Assembly: GCA_945869955.1 (NCBI GenBank)
Contig: CAMBQP010000033.1
Span: forward strand, 1-37,568
DNA length: 37,568 nt
Origin: Schlesneria paludicola DSM 18645
GTDB taxonomy: Bacteria > Planctomycetota > Planctomycetia > Planctomycetales > Planctomycetaceae
Reading direction: 5' to 3'
This document shows positions 26,702 to 34,894 of the stretch, piece after piece. The notes below the pieces were generated by a model that was not told the DNA's origin, did no database searches, and saw nothing but the letters and a program-made list of their open reading frames with translations. The position numbers were made by a program, and so were the translations under genes. How positions within the stretch are numbered: the first letter of the stretch is position 1; the number at the start of each line of letters is the position of its first letter.

Positions 26702-28015
26702 ATGACGTCGCCGCTGCAAATTGGGATCATTGGATTGGGAAACGTCGGCACAGGCGTTGCCAAAATTTTAAGTCAACACCCGGAACGAATCCGACAACGA
26801 GCCGGTCGGTCGATCGAAATTCGGCGAGCGGTCGTGCGTGATCTGACGAAGACGCGGGACATTACGCTGGCACCAGGAATCTTGACCAACGACCTGCAAT
26901 CGGTCATCAACGACCCGCAAATTCAGGTTGCAGTGGAACTGATGGGAGGAATCCACCCCGCACGTGAGGTGATGCTCGCACTGCTCGCAGCGGGAAAAGA
27001 TATCGTCACCGCAAACAAAGCTTTGCTCTGCGAACATGGCGATGAAATTTTCGCTGCCGCCAAAAAATACGGTCGGACGATCTGTTTCGAGGCGGCGGTC
27101 GCCGGGGGAATTCCAATCATTGCGGCCGTTGGCCAATCTATGGCCGCCAATCAGATCATCGGCATTCAGGCCATTTTGAATGGAACCACGAACTACATCC
27201 TGACAGAAATGCTGTTTCGTGGCCAATCTTATGATGATGCCCTGAAAGACGCACAAAAGCTGGGCTACGCCGAAGTCGACCCTACCCTGGACGTGAACGG
27301 AACGGACGCGGCCCAGAAGCTGGGAATTCTCGCTCAACTCTCGTTCGGAACAAAGGTCGTCGCCAGTGAATTTCACGTCACTGGAATCGATAAGCTGGAA
27401 CAAATTGACATCAAGCATGCCACGGATCTGGGCTATGTCATTAAATTGCTCGCCAGCGTGAAACTGGTCGGTGGCAAACTGGAAATGAGTGTCCGGCCAA
27501 CGTTGATCCGCAAGGATCGCCCTCTGGCCCAGATCCATGGCCCCTTTAATGCCATCCTCCTTGAAGGGGATGTTGTTGGGAATGTCTGGTATTCCGGACG
27601 AGGAGCTGGCCAGTTGCCGACTGCATCCGCAGTCACCGCAGACATCATCGACCTGGCCATTGGTCGAGCCCAGTTGACATTTAACCAGCTCGATCTGTGG
27701 CGCACGACCCCCGAATTCCCGCTGATCCCCGCCGAACAGGCAAAAAGTCGTTATTTCTTGCGGCTTTCGGTCGAAGACCGCCCCAATGTGATCGCAGAAG
27801 TGACGGGAATCCTGGGCCGACACGGCATCAGTCTCGCGACGATCATTCAGCCCGAAGCGCCGGAAGTCGATGCCAATTCGACGGCGGTCCCGATCGTCCC
27901 CTTGATCATCATGACCCACCGAACTTCCGCCGGAAGCCTCGCGGCGGCAGAATCCGACCTGGATCGCCTCGTCTCGGTTCGCTCGCCACGCATGGTCCTG
28001 GCCGTGGCGGACTGA
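26702..28015 (+). CDS. hom: Homoserine dehydrogenase with C-terminal ACT domain
   Basis: 437-aa enzyme reducing aspartate semialdehyde to homoserine, on the route to threonine, methionine and (with other steps) isoleucine. The N-terminal Rossmann fold carries GIIGLGNVGTG (~8-18). Substrate-side motifs GTTNYILTEM and KLGYAEVDPTLDVNGTDAAQKL are intact. The C-terminal ~75 residues (RYFLRLSVEDRPNVIAEVTGILGRHGISLATIIQPE) form an ACT domain, typical for feedback control by threonine. I chose the ATG at 26702, with GGAAAG six bases upstream; an ATG at 26672 would add ten residues ahead of the domain. It is monocistronic and divergent from mqnA. No riboswitch or attenuator could be recognised. Confidence 0.95.
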   Translation: MTSPLQIGIIGLGNVGTGVAKILSQHPERIRQRAGRSIEIRRAVVRDLTKTRDITLAPGILTNDLQSVINDPQIQVAVELMGGIHPAREVMLALLAAGKDIVTANKALLCEHGDEIFAAAKKYGRTICFEAAVAGGIPIIAAVGQSMAANQIIGIQAILNGTTNYILTEMLFRGQSYDDALKDAQKLGYAEVDPTLDVNGTDAAQKLGILAQLSFGTKVVASEFHVTGIDKLEQIDIKHATDLGYVIKLLASVKLVGGKLEMSVRPTLIRKDRPLAQIHGPFNAILLEGDVVGNVWYSGRGAGQLPTASAVTADIIDLAIGRAQLTFNQLDLWRTTPEFPLIPAEQAKSRYFLRLSVEDRPNVIAEVTGILGRHGISLATIIQPEAPEVDANSTAVPIVPLIIMTHRTSAGSLAAAESDLDRLVSVRSPRMVLAVAD

Positions 28016-28044
28016 GGTTTTTCCGCCCCTGAATCAGGCAGTCC

Positions 28045-28072
28045 GAAATCATCGGTCAGAAATCATCGGTTT
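28045..28072. repeat. 14-bp tandem repeat downstream of hom, 2 copies
   Basis: GAAATCATCGGTCA (28045-28058) is followed directly by GAAATCATCGGTTT (28059-28072). It lies 30 bp past the hom stop, in the 183-bp gap before the DUF1549 gene. The unit length equals that of the repeat at 4811-4852, but the sequences are unrelated. Confidence 0.85.
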
Positions 28073-28198
28073 CAGGACAAACCCGTTTTCTGTATTCAGA
28101 TCCGGGCGGAAATTCAAAAGACTATCGAAAGGTCCGTTCAGGGCTTAGAATACCGACACACCAATTGACAGGATGATTGCGGAGGGAGGTTTGGCGCT

Positions 28199-30667
28199 TT
28201 GCACGCATTCTCGAGTCCGATTCGGACGTGGCGATTTTTGCTGTGGATCGGGGGGCTGGCGATGGCTGCTCCGCTCCCTGCCGCCGAGGTTTCGTTTCGT
28301 AACGATGTGATGGCAGTCCTTTCCAAGTCGGGATGCAATCTCGGTACCTGTCACGGAAACGCGCGCGGCAAAGGGGGATTCCAGCTTTCCTTGCGGGGTC
28401 AAGATCCGGCGGCCGACTTCGCCGTGCTCACGCATGAACTCTTCGGTCGACGGACCAACCCCAATCACCCTGAACAAAGTTTACTGCTACGAAAACCCTC
28501 GATGGAAATTGCTCACGAAGGGGGAAAGCGCCTTGATATTGACTCTCCCGAATATCAAGTGCTGCGGGAATGGATTGCGGCAGGAATGCCCAATGATCGG
28601 CCCGATGCCCGTACACTGAAGCACCTGCGGGTCACGCCGGAAGAGGCGTTTCTGGCCGCCTCGCCCGCAGCAAAATTGCCCGCAGCAAAATTGCCCGCAG
28701 CAAAATTGCCCGCAGAGAAATTGCCCTCAGGAAAATTGCCCCCAGCAAAACTCGCTGATCCTGCGGCGACGACATCCAACCCCGGCTGGCAACAACAAAT
28801 CACCGCTCGCGCCGAATTTTCCGATGGCTCCGTGCGGGACGTCTCAGCACTGGCGGTCTACGAACTCTCGCAACCGATCGCTGAAGTCTCTCATGACGGT
28901 TTCGTTTCCGGTCAGGCAGTGGGTGAGACCACCATCATCGTTCGCTACCTGAACCAACAGGCCGCCGTCCGGCTTGCCTTCGTTCCCGATCGACCCGATT
29001 TCATCTGGAAAGGGCCAACCCCCGCCAATTTCATCGATGAACTGGTCTTCACCAAGCTGAAAACCCTGAAAATCAATCCGTCACCGGTCTGTGATGACGC
29101 CACCTTCATCCGTCGCGTCATGCTCGACCTGCTCGGGTTGCCCCCGACTGCCGCAGAGGGGGAGCAATTTGTGGCGGATTCGTTCCCAAACAAGCGCTCG
29201 GTGCTGATCGATTCGCTGTTAGAACGGCCCGAATTCGCGGAATGGTGGGCCATGAAATGGGCTGATCTGCTACGAATCGAAGAAAAAACGCTCGACCGAA
29301 AAGGGGTCGAAAATTTTCATGCCTGGTTGCGCGATGCCTTTGCCAATCATAAGCCGCTCGATCAATTGGTGCGCGAAATCGTCGCGGGGCAGGGGAGTAC
29401 CTACGAAGTCCCCCCCGCCAACTTTTACCGCGCTCTGCGGACCCCTTTTGAACGTTCCGAAGCGGTCGGCCAGCTATTTCTCGGAGTCCGACTTCAGTGT
29501 TCGAAATGTCATAACCATCCCTTTGATCGCTGGACACAGGATGACTATTACAGCTGGGGAAACGTGTTTGGTCGGATCGATTACAAAATTCTTGAAAATC
29601 GACGACGTGATTCCAACGATAAACATGAATTCGACGGCGAACAGATCGTCTTTCTCAACGAATTGGGTGTGGCCAAAGACCCGCGCACGAATCAGCCCAG
29701 GTCCCCCCAATTTCTCGGTCACGCCACCATTCTGCAGCCTCGCCGTGATCCCCTCAACGGGTTAGCCGAATGGTTAACCGCTGCACAGCACGAACGATTC
29801 GTCCAGGTACTGGCGAATCGGACTTGGCAACAGGTGATGGGGCGAGGGATCGTCGATCCGATTGATGATTTTCGCGCGACGAACCCTCCTTCCAATCCCG
29901 AATTACTGCAGGCCATTTCCCAATATCTCGTGGCCCAAGATCGCGTGGCCCAAGATCGCGTGGAGGCTGAACACGCAGCAATTGATCAGCCTGCGGCAAC
30001 GGCCACACCCGATCCGAAGACCAACCCAAAAACCAATCCGGGGGGAAAACCCTTCGATTTACGGCGGCTGCTGCGAGTGATTCTGAACTCACAGACTTAC
30101 CAGCTCTCTGCCGACTTCCATGAATCGAATCAGGACGATGAAGCCAATTTCAGTCGGTCGCTGGTGCAACGACGTTCCGCCGAACAATTGCTGGACGCGA
30201 TCAGTCAGGTACTCGAAATTCCGCTGGAATTTGCCGGCTATCCCGCTGGCCGTCGAGCCGCTCAACTGCCGGGAGTCACCACAACTCGAGGACGTGACGG
30301 GAGCAAAGGGAACGGGGATGCCGATCAGTTTCTCAAACTGTTTGGCAAACCACCTCGGCTGCAGTCGTGCGACTGCGAACGATCGGACGAAACCACACTG
30401 GGTCAGACGTTCCAACTGGTCAGCGGCTCGCTCATCAACCGTTTCCTGACGAAAAAAGAAAACCGTCTGGGGACGCTCTTGGCGTCAAACAAAACCGATC
30501 GAGAAATCCTCAGCGAACTCTATTGGACGACGTTAACGCGGCCACCCACTGCCGATGAATACACGGCCACGCTGCGATTTCTCGGACAGGCTGTAGATCG
30601 GCGCGCGGCCCTCGAAGATATTACCTGGGGTTTGTTAAACTCGAACGAATTTCTCTTGCGACGCTGA
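28199..30667 (+). CDS. Planctomycete DUF1549/DUF1553 protein with cytochrome-like N-terminus and Ig-like domain
   Basis: 822-aa, probably exported protein of a family greatly expanded in Planctomycetota. A basic start and hydrophobic segment (FLLWIGGLAMAAPLPAAE) form a signal peptide. Next is a cytochrome-like region with C46NLGTC51H52, that is CX4CH rather than the usual CX2CH haem motif. The KLPAA repeats (~156-185) follow, then a Big2-like beta region (~198-262). DUF1549 (~275-480) includes its conserved QCSKCHNHPFDRWTQDDYY. DUF1553 occupies the C-terminal part (~560-815). The function is unknown; a role in an extracellular or periplasmic degradation or redox process is only suggested by family context. 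The TTG at 28199 is the likely start, with GGAGGT eight bases upstream. DUF1501 follows after 30 bp, the standard partner, and is probably co-transcribed. Confidence 0.93.
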   Translation: MHAFSSPIRTWRFLLWIGGLAMAAPLPAAEVSFRNDVMAVLSKSGCNLGTCHGNARGKGGFQLSLRGQDPAADFAVLTHELFGRRTNPNHPEQSLLLRKPSMEIAHEGGKRLDIDSPEYQVLREWIAAGMPNDRPDARTLKHLRVTPEEAFLAASPAAKLPAAKLPAAKLPAEKLPSGKLPPAKLADPAATTSNPGWQQQITARAEFSDGSVRDVSALAVYELSQPIAEVSHDGFVSGQAVGETTIIVRYLNQQAAVRLAFVPDRPDFIWKGPTPANFIDELVFTKLKTLKINPSPVCDDATFIRRVMLDLLGLPPTAAEGEQFVADSFPNKRSVLIDSLLERPEFAEWWAMKWADLLRIEEKTLDRKGVENFHAWLRDAFANHKPLDQLVREIVAGQGSTYEVPPANFYRALRTPFERSEAVGQLFLGVRLQCSKCHNHPFDRWTQDDYYSWGNVFGRIDYKILENRRRDSNDKHEFDGEQIVFLNELGVAKDPRTNQPRSPQFLGHATILQPRRDPLNGLAEWLTAAQHERFVQVLANRTWQQVMGRGIVDPIDDFRATNPPSNPELLQAISQYLVAQDRVAQDRVEAEHAAIDQPAATATPDPKTNPKTNPGGKPFDLRRLLRVILNSQTYQLSADFHESNQDDEANFSRSLVQRRSAEQLLDAISQVLEIPLEFAGYPAGRRAAQLPGVTTTRGRDGSKGNGDADQFLKLFGKPPRLQSCDCERSDETTLGQTFQLVSGSLINRFLTKKENRLGTLLASNKTDREILSELYWTTLTRPPTADEYTATLRFLGQAVDRRAALEDITWGLLNSNEFLLRR
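28664..28753 (+). repeat. In-frame 15-bp tandem repeat in the DUF1549/DUF1553 gene, 6 copies
   Basis: The unit CCCGCAGCAAAATTG occurs six times in a row, the first three identical and the last three with one to four changes, encoding PAAKL-type pentapeptides. It lies between the cytochrome-like and Ig-like regions, so it lengthens a linker without breaking the frame. Confidence 0.95.
29930..29959 (+). repeat. In-frame 15-bp duplication in the DUF1549/DUF1553 gene, 2 copies
   Basis: GTGGCCCAAGATCGC is present twice in tandem (29930-29944, 29945-29959), encoding VAQDRVAQDR in a short charged insert within the DUF1553 half, followed by a GTGGA start of a third unit. Confidence 0.9.
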
Positions 30668-30697
30668 CCCGATCAGCCCCCCTCACGGAGATCAGAG

Positions 30698-32071
30698 ATG
30701 CCATTGATTGATTCCCGCATGATCCCCCGGCGGAAGGCGATTCAAATCGGGGGGATGGGGATGCTGGGACTGACACTCCCCCGATTACTGCAAGCTGCCG
30801 AATCAACCGACATCAAACGTGGCCGCGCCAAATCCGTCATCTTTCTTTATCAATTCGGGGGACCAAGCCATCTCGATACGTTTGACCCCAAGCCGCTGGC
30901 TGCAGCGGGGGTGCGCAGTCACTACGGAGTCATCAGCACGTCGGCACCGGGAATCGAGATTTGCGATCAGCTGCCAAAAACCGCACTGGTGATGAACGAG
31001 GTTTCACTGATCCGGACTGTGCATCACACGATGAAAAACCATAATCCGGCAGCCTACTATGCCCTGACGGGTCACGCACCACCGCTCGATGATATCCGGC
31101 TGCGCGATTCGCAAGAGCTCTTCCCCGCCTATGGCTCGGTCGTCGATAAACTGGCCCCCGCAACCAATGGGATGCCAACGTTTGTCGCTTTTCCCCACGT
31201 CCTGCGTGACGGTGAGATCACCCCCGGGCAACATGCGAGTTTTTTGGGAAAGGGGCATGATCCCCTGCTGGTCACCTCGGACCCGAATGACCGTCGTTTC
31301 GCGTTGCCCGAACTGAGCTTGCCAAGTGGTGTCGATGCGGGACGATTGCAGGATCGCCGTGAGATCCAAAAACTCGTGAACCGGCAGGTTCAACAGTTGG
31401 AACAATCGGTCGGGGCGCGCGGTCTGGAAGCGTATTACGAAAAAACACTGGGAATGCTCACCTCGTCGAAAGTGCGGGACGCATTCAACCTGGAAGCCGA
31501 ACCCCAGGCAGTTCGGGACCGGTACGGCCGAACCACCTACGGCCAAAGCTGCCTGCTTGCCAGACGCCTGGTCGAATCCGGAGTCAAATTCGTGAATGTC
31601 TACTTCGCCAACAACATCGGTGGACGCCGCAATGAAGGGGGATGGGACACACATGGATTTGACAACACGCGGATGTATCCAATTCTTTCGGAATATCAAC
31701 TCCCCTTAACCGATCAAACGCTGCCAACACTGATCAACGACCTGAAGGAACGGGGTCTGTTCGAGGAGACGTTGATTGTTTGGATGGGCGAGTTTGGCCG
31801 AACGCCTCGCTTAAACGACAATATCAGCCGCGACCATTGGCCACAGTGTTACACGGTGATGCTGGCGGGTGGTGGCGTAAAACGGGGCTTCGTCTACGGC
31901 ACCTCGGACAAACAGGGGGCCTATCCTGATAAAGATCCGGTCCAGCTGGATGACTTGATTGCCACGATTTTTGACCTGATCGGCATCGATCCCCAGACCG
32001 AACTTCGCGATAAACTGAATCGTCCGATTCCCGTTTCGGCGGGTCGAGTCGTCTCGGGTGTGATGGCCTGA
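30698..32071 (+). CDS. DUF1501 family protein
   Basis: 457-aa protein of a family with an alkaline-phosphatase/sulfatase-like fold and no settled activity. The N-terminus (MIPRRKAIQIGGMGMLGLTLPRLLQAAES) has an Arg pair before a hydrophobic run, resembling a Tat signal, so export as a folded protein is likely. The N-terminal part of the domain shows SVIFLYQFGGPSHLDTFDPKP. The C-terminal part shows GEFGRTPRLNDNISRDHWPQ and a PVQLDDLIATIFDLIGID segment, both typical of DUF1501. The ATG at 30698 has GGAG upstream and lies 30 bp after the DUF1549/DUF1553 stop; the pair recurs together in planctomycete genomes. Function is not known. Confidence 0.95.
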   Translation: MPLIDSRMIPRRKAIQIGGMGMLGLTLPRLLQAAESTDIKRGRAKSVIFLYQFGGPSHLDTFDPKPLAAAGVRSHYGVISTSAPGIEICDQLPKTALVMNEVSLIRTVHHTMKNHNPAAYYALTGHAPPLDDIRLRDSQELFPAYGSVVDKLAPATNGMPTFVAFPHVLRDGEITPGQHASFLGKGHDPLLVTSDPNDRRFALPELSLPSGVDAGRLQDRREIQKLVNRQVQQLEQSVGARGLEAYYEKTLGMLTSSKVRDAFNLEAEPQAVRDRYGRTTYGQSCLLARRLVESGVKFVNVYFANNIGGRRNEGGWDTHGFDNTRMYPILSEYQLPLTDQTLPTLINDLKERGLFEETLIVWMGEFGRTPRLNDNISRDHWPQCYTVMLAGGGVKRGFVYGTSDKQGAYPDKDPVQLDDLIATIFDLIGIDPQTELRDKLNRPIPVSAGRVVSGVMA

Positions 32072-32278
32072 CCCTTTGGGTTCTTGTCTCGCTCGCTGCA
32101 GCGGCGGGAATCGGCCATTTGTCGTGGCGGTGCTTTGTTCTGGCATTGTTTTGTTCCGGCAGCGCGAGAGCCCAATCCTTCGGGTTTCTCTCGATCAAGT
32201 CCGTGGACGCTTGCTTTGTCGACGCGGGGCACGAGAATGCTAATCTCACATGAAGTACTGCTTATTGAAAGAATCACC

Positions 32279-33850
32279 ATGACCGAAGTCACGGACCATC
32301 CCGACTCGCCCCCACTGCCGCACGCAATCGATTATGATCCTTATGCGCTGCCGCGCGAATCGATTGAAGAGCCCCCCACTTCGCTTTGGACCGCGTTGCG
32401 AAAAATCGGCCCGGGAATCATTCTCGCCGGCACGATTGTCGGTTCGGGCGAATTGCTGCTGACGACATCGCTCGGGGCCAAACACGGATTTGTCTTTCTC
32501 TGGTTGATCCTGTTCAGTTGCGTGATCAAAGTTTTTGTGCAGACAGAACTGGGCCGGTATGCGATTTCATCAGGCAAGCCGACGCTAGGAGCCCTCAATG
32601 ACTTAGGGGGCCCCCGCTTCGGTGCGAACTGGATCTGCTGGTGGTGGTTCGTGATGATGTGTTCCACGATTTTTCAGTTGGGTGCCATGACCGGGACTGT
32701 CGGACAGTCGCTGAACCTCGCGTTTCCCAATTTCAGCCCGGGACTGGCCGGTTTGCTTGAACAACTAGTCCCCTCGCTCGCCAACACGATTCGCGAGCGT
32801 CCTGATTATCCCTGGGCCGTTTTGACCTGCCTCACTGCAATCGTGCTGCTGTGGAGTGGCAGTTACCGGCGCATTGAATCGGTGACCACCGTGCTGGTGG
32901 TGGGGCTGACACTGGTCACCGTGACTGCCGCCCTGGCACTTCCTGCGACTCAATTTCCGATCCCCTGGAGTGACGTTGTCAAAGGACTGACCTTTGGCAT
33001 GCCCGCCGAAGGGATTGCCGTGGCGTTTGGCGTCTTCGGTATTACCGGGGTCGGTGCGGCTGAGTTATTCTACTATCCTTACTGGTGCCTGGAAAAAGGT
33101 TATGCTCGCAACGTCGGTCGCTGTGACAACAGTCCCGAGTGGGTCCATCGGGCACGGGGTTGGATTCGGGTGATGTATCTGGATGCCTGGGTCAGTATGG
33201 TCGTCTTCACGATCTCGACCGTTGCGTTCTATTTCATGGGAGCCACCGTGCTGCATCCCCAGGGGTTAACCCCTCAGGGGAAGGATATGATTTTGACGTT
33301 GTCCCGCATGTTTGTGGACTCATTCGGGACCTGGACCCAAATTGCATTTCTGATCGGTGCCGGGGCGGTCCTGTTCAAAACGCTTTATCTGTCGTCAGCA
33401 GGGAATGCACGACTGGTGGCGGACCTCTTCAGCATTGCCGGGATCTTTCGCTACCGTGAACCAAGTCAGCGTGCCCGCGTGATTCACTGGGTATCCTTGC
33501 TGATCCCAGTCATCGCCCTGGGCCTGTTTCTCTCATTCAAAGAGCCCAAATGGATGGTCGTCGTTGGCGGATTCGGCCAAGCACTCACCCTACCGATGAT
33601 TACGGCAGCCACGATCTATTTCCGCTATCGGAAACTCGACCGCAGGATTACCCCGCCACTCATACTCGACATGCTGTTATGGCTCGCATTCGTTTCGATC
33701 ACGCTGGTCGCTGGCTACGCTTTGCGTGACCAGATCCAGAAGGCGCTGGCTCCCCCGGCGCCAGTCGTTGCACCAGCGCCAGTCGTTGCACCAGCTTCGG
33801 AAGTTGCACCGGAGACCCCCGAGCAAGCACCCGCTGAACCGAGCAAGTAA
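32279..33850 (+). CDS. Atypical Nramp-family transporter lacking DPGN and MPH motifs
   Basis: 523-aa polytopic membrane protein with about eleven hydrophobic segments and an overall Nramp-like (LeuT-fold) pattern. TM1 reads GPGIILAGTIVGSGELL (~44-60), so the metal-binding DPGN of classical Nramp is absent. The TM6 region reads GVFGITGVGAAELFYYPYW, without the metal-coordinating MPH. Substrate is therefore uncertain: divalent metals are unlikely by the usual mechanism, and other cations or organic substrates are open. The C-terminus is a Pro/Ala/Val-rich tail with a duplicated hexapeptide and an acidic end. The frame extends to 32084, but the ATG at 32279 begins the conserved region; upstream codons resemble no family. 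It lies 208 bp after the DUF1501 gene and ends at a strong hairpin. Confidence 0.75.
   Translation: MTEVTDHPDSPPLPHAIDYDPYALPRESIEEPPTSLWTALRKIGPGIILAGTIVGSGELLLTTSLGAKHGFVFLWLILFSCVIKVFVQTELGRYAISSGKPTLGALNDLGGPRFGANWICWWWFVMMCSTIFQLGAMTGTVGQSLNLAFPNFSPGLAGLLEQLVPSLANTIRERPDYPWAVLTCLTAIVLLWSGSYRRIESVTTVLVVGLTLVTVTAALALPATQFPIPWSDVVKGLTFGMPAEGIAVAFGVFGITGVGAAELFYYPYWCLEKGYARNVGRCDNSPEWVHRARGWIRVMYLDAWVSMVVFTISTVAFYFMGATVLHPQGLTPQGKDMILTLSRMFVDSFGTWTQIAFLIGAGAVLFKTLYLSSAGNARLVADLFSIAGIFRYREPSQRARVIHWVSLLIPVIALGLFLSFKEPKWMVVVGGFGQALTLPMITAATIYFRYRKLDRRITPPLILDMLLWLAFVSITLVAGYALRDQIQKALAPPAPVVAPAPVVAPASEVAPETPEQAPAEPSK
33758..33793 (+). repeat. In-frame 18-bp duplication in the transporter tail, 2 copies
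   Basis: GCGCCAGTCGTTGCACCA is repeated exactly (33758-33775, 33776-33793), encoding APVVAP twice in the Pro/Ala-rich cytoplasmic or exposed C-terminus. Confidence 0.92.
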
Positions 33851-33889
33851 CCCCGTCCGTTGAAAACGAAGTTTATTGTTAACAAACTG

Positions 33890-33929
33890 CCGGCCCCTGT
33901 ATCGGAGAAGGCTCTCATACAGGGGCCGG
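33890..33929 (+). terminator. Strong hairpin downstream of the transporter gene
   Basis: A perfect 13-bp GC-rich stem CCGGCCCCTGTAT (33890-33902) / ATACAGGGGCCGG (33917-33929), with a small GAGA/TCTC stem inside the loop. It begins 40 bp past the transporter stop. There is no strict T run on the + strand; on the - strand the following TTTGTTAACAATAAAC is AT-rich. It lies 14 bp from the stop of the convergent small ORF, so it may serve both genes. Confidence 0.7.
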
Positions 33930-33942
33930 TTGCAATCCCGTT

Positions 33943-34182
33943 TTACATCATGAAAATTGCGGATTCCAGGGGATTGATCACGCACTTCAAACCGCATTCC
34001 ATCGGCCCGCATCCAAACGTCAGTCCGTGTTCGTGAAAGTCATGATCATCCATTCCTCCCGCGACGCTATTGTGCAGAAGATCACTCAACGCCGTTTCCA
34101 TTACGCCGTTTCCATGGTCCACACACATCCCGCCCATCGAACCCCCGCGCGACGAAATTCCGCGATGAAACCATCCAATCAT
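33943..34182 (-). CDS. Possible small Cys/His/Met-rich protein
   Basis: A 79-codon frame from an ATG at 34182 ending 14 bp before the hairpin at 33890-33929. The product has four Cys (20, 58, 63, 67), six His and eight Met. They are concentrated in DDHDFHEHG (~45-53) and CGPMECGLKC (~58-67), which resemble metal-ligand clusters. Codons look like the neighbours' (GGA, TCG, CTG, GAA favoured). No Shine-Dalgarno was found, and a GTG at 34194 is an alternative start. I recognise no family. Position between a transporter and the ars operon makes metal or metalloid binding a reasonable guess, but the frame could also be chance. Confidence is low. Confidence 0.35.
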   Translation of the reverse strand: MIGWFHRGISSRGGSMGGMCVDHGNGVMETALSDLLHNSVAGGMDDHDFHEHGLTFGCGPMECGLKCVINPLESAIFMM

Positions 34183-34468
34183 CTGATGGCGCACCGCCAG
34201 GCAGAAAAACCAAAACTTCGAAATCTTCTCTTCCCGTATGAATGTTTTTTATCGGTGTGATCCGTCTTCAACCCCTTCCACCTTCGTAATCTTCGTTACC
34301 TTTTGTTCAATTCCCCGTTTTAAAATTCAGACAAATACGAAATCGACGTGTCAAGAATTCGACCTGCGTCCCGTCAAAGCAAATGGAATTGCACCCGAAC
34401 GCAGTTGAAATTGTTTCGGCAACATCATTTCGTGAACCAATCGGGTGATCGTGATCCGAATTGGATTG

Positions 34469-34894
34469 TCATTCGCCATCGGCCAGAAATCGCCGAATTC
34501 GGGCCTCGATCTCATCCCGAACTCGCACAAAGACCACCATTTTTTCGGCATCGCTGCCGGTTGCGTCGGCGGGATCATCAAACGGCCAATGCAGGTACTG
34601 GCGGGCTCCCGGAAAAACCGGACACGATTCGCGCGCATGGTCGCAAACCGTCACGGCAATATCAAAGTCTTCCCCGCGAAATTCGTCGACGGATTTACTG
34701 CGACCGGTCGAAATCTCAATCCCCCGCTCGTGCATCGCCTGGATTGCCAAGGGATGAACCGAACCTGAGGGGCGAGATCCTGCCGAAGCCGACTGCCATT
34801 CCCCTTGACCCAGTGCCCGCCAAATCCCTTCCGCCATTTGACTGCGGCACGAGTTTCCGGTGCAGAGGATTAAAACTTTCCGTACGAGACTCAT
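34469..34894 (-). CDS. arsC: Arsenate reductase, thioredoxin-coupled low-molecular-weight phosphatase type
   Basis: 141-aa enzyme reducing arsenate to arsenite, related to low-molecular-weight tyrosine phosphatases. The P-loop CTGNSCRS (Cys11, Cys16) and the redox pair in VTVCDHARESCP (Cys84, Cys91) match the catalytic cysteines of the S. aureus pI258-type ArsC (Cys10, 15, 82, 89). The ending is GSDAEKMVVFVRVRDEIEARIRRFL. Start ATG at 34894 overlaps the arsA stop as ATGA (34894-34891), so translation is coupled. The arsC frame extends far upstream inside arsA, but that part is in another frame of arsA and is not real. Arsenite made here is normally pumped out by an ArsB or Acr3 protein, which is not encoded in the window. 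Confidence 0.96.
   Translation of the reverse strand: MSLVRKVLILCTGNSCRSQMAEGIWRALGQGEWQSASAGSRPSGSVHPLAIQAMHERGIEISTGRSKSVDEFRGEDFDIAVTVCDHARESCPVFPGARQYLHWPFDDPADATGSDAEKMVVFVRVRDEIEARIRRFLADGE

Larger units (their letters stand above)
33851..34468. other. 600-bp region between the transporter gene and arsC
   Basis: Holds the terminator-like hairpin (33890-33929) and the possible small - strand gene (33943-34182). From 34183 to 34468 I see no gene; this part is AT-richer than its surroundings and could contain a promoter for the small gene. A long + frame (34348-35181) is antisense to arsC and arsA and is rejected. Confidence 0.5.

Noticed and set aside
26768-27919. Long - strand frame (383 codons) antisense to hom
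   Set aside because: The overlapping + frame is an unmistakable homoserine dehydrogenase; the antisense translation is Arg/Asp/Gly-rich without motifs.
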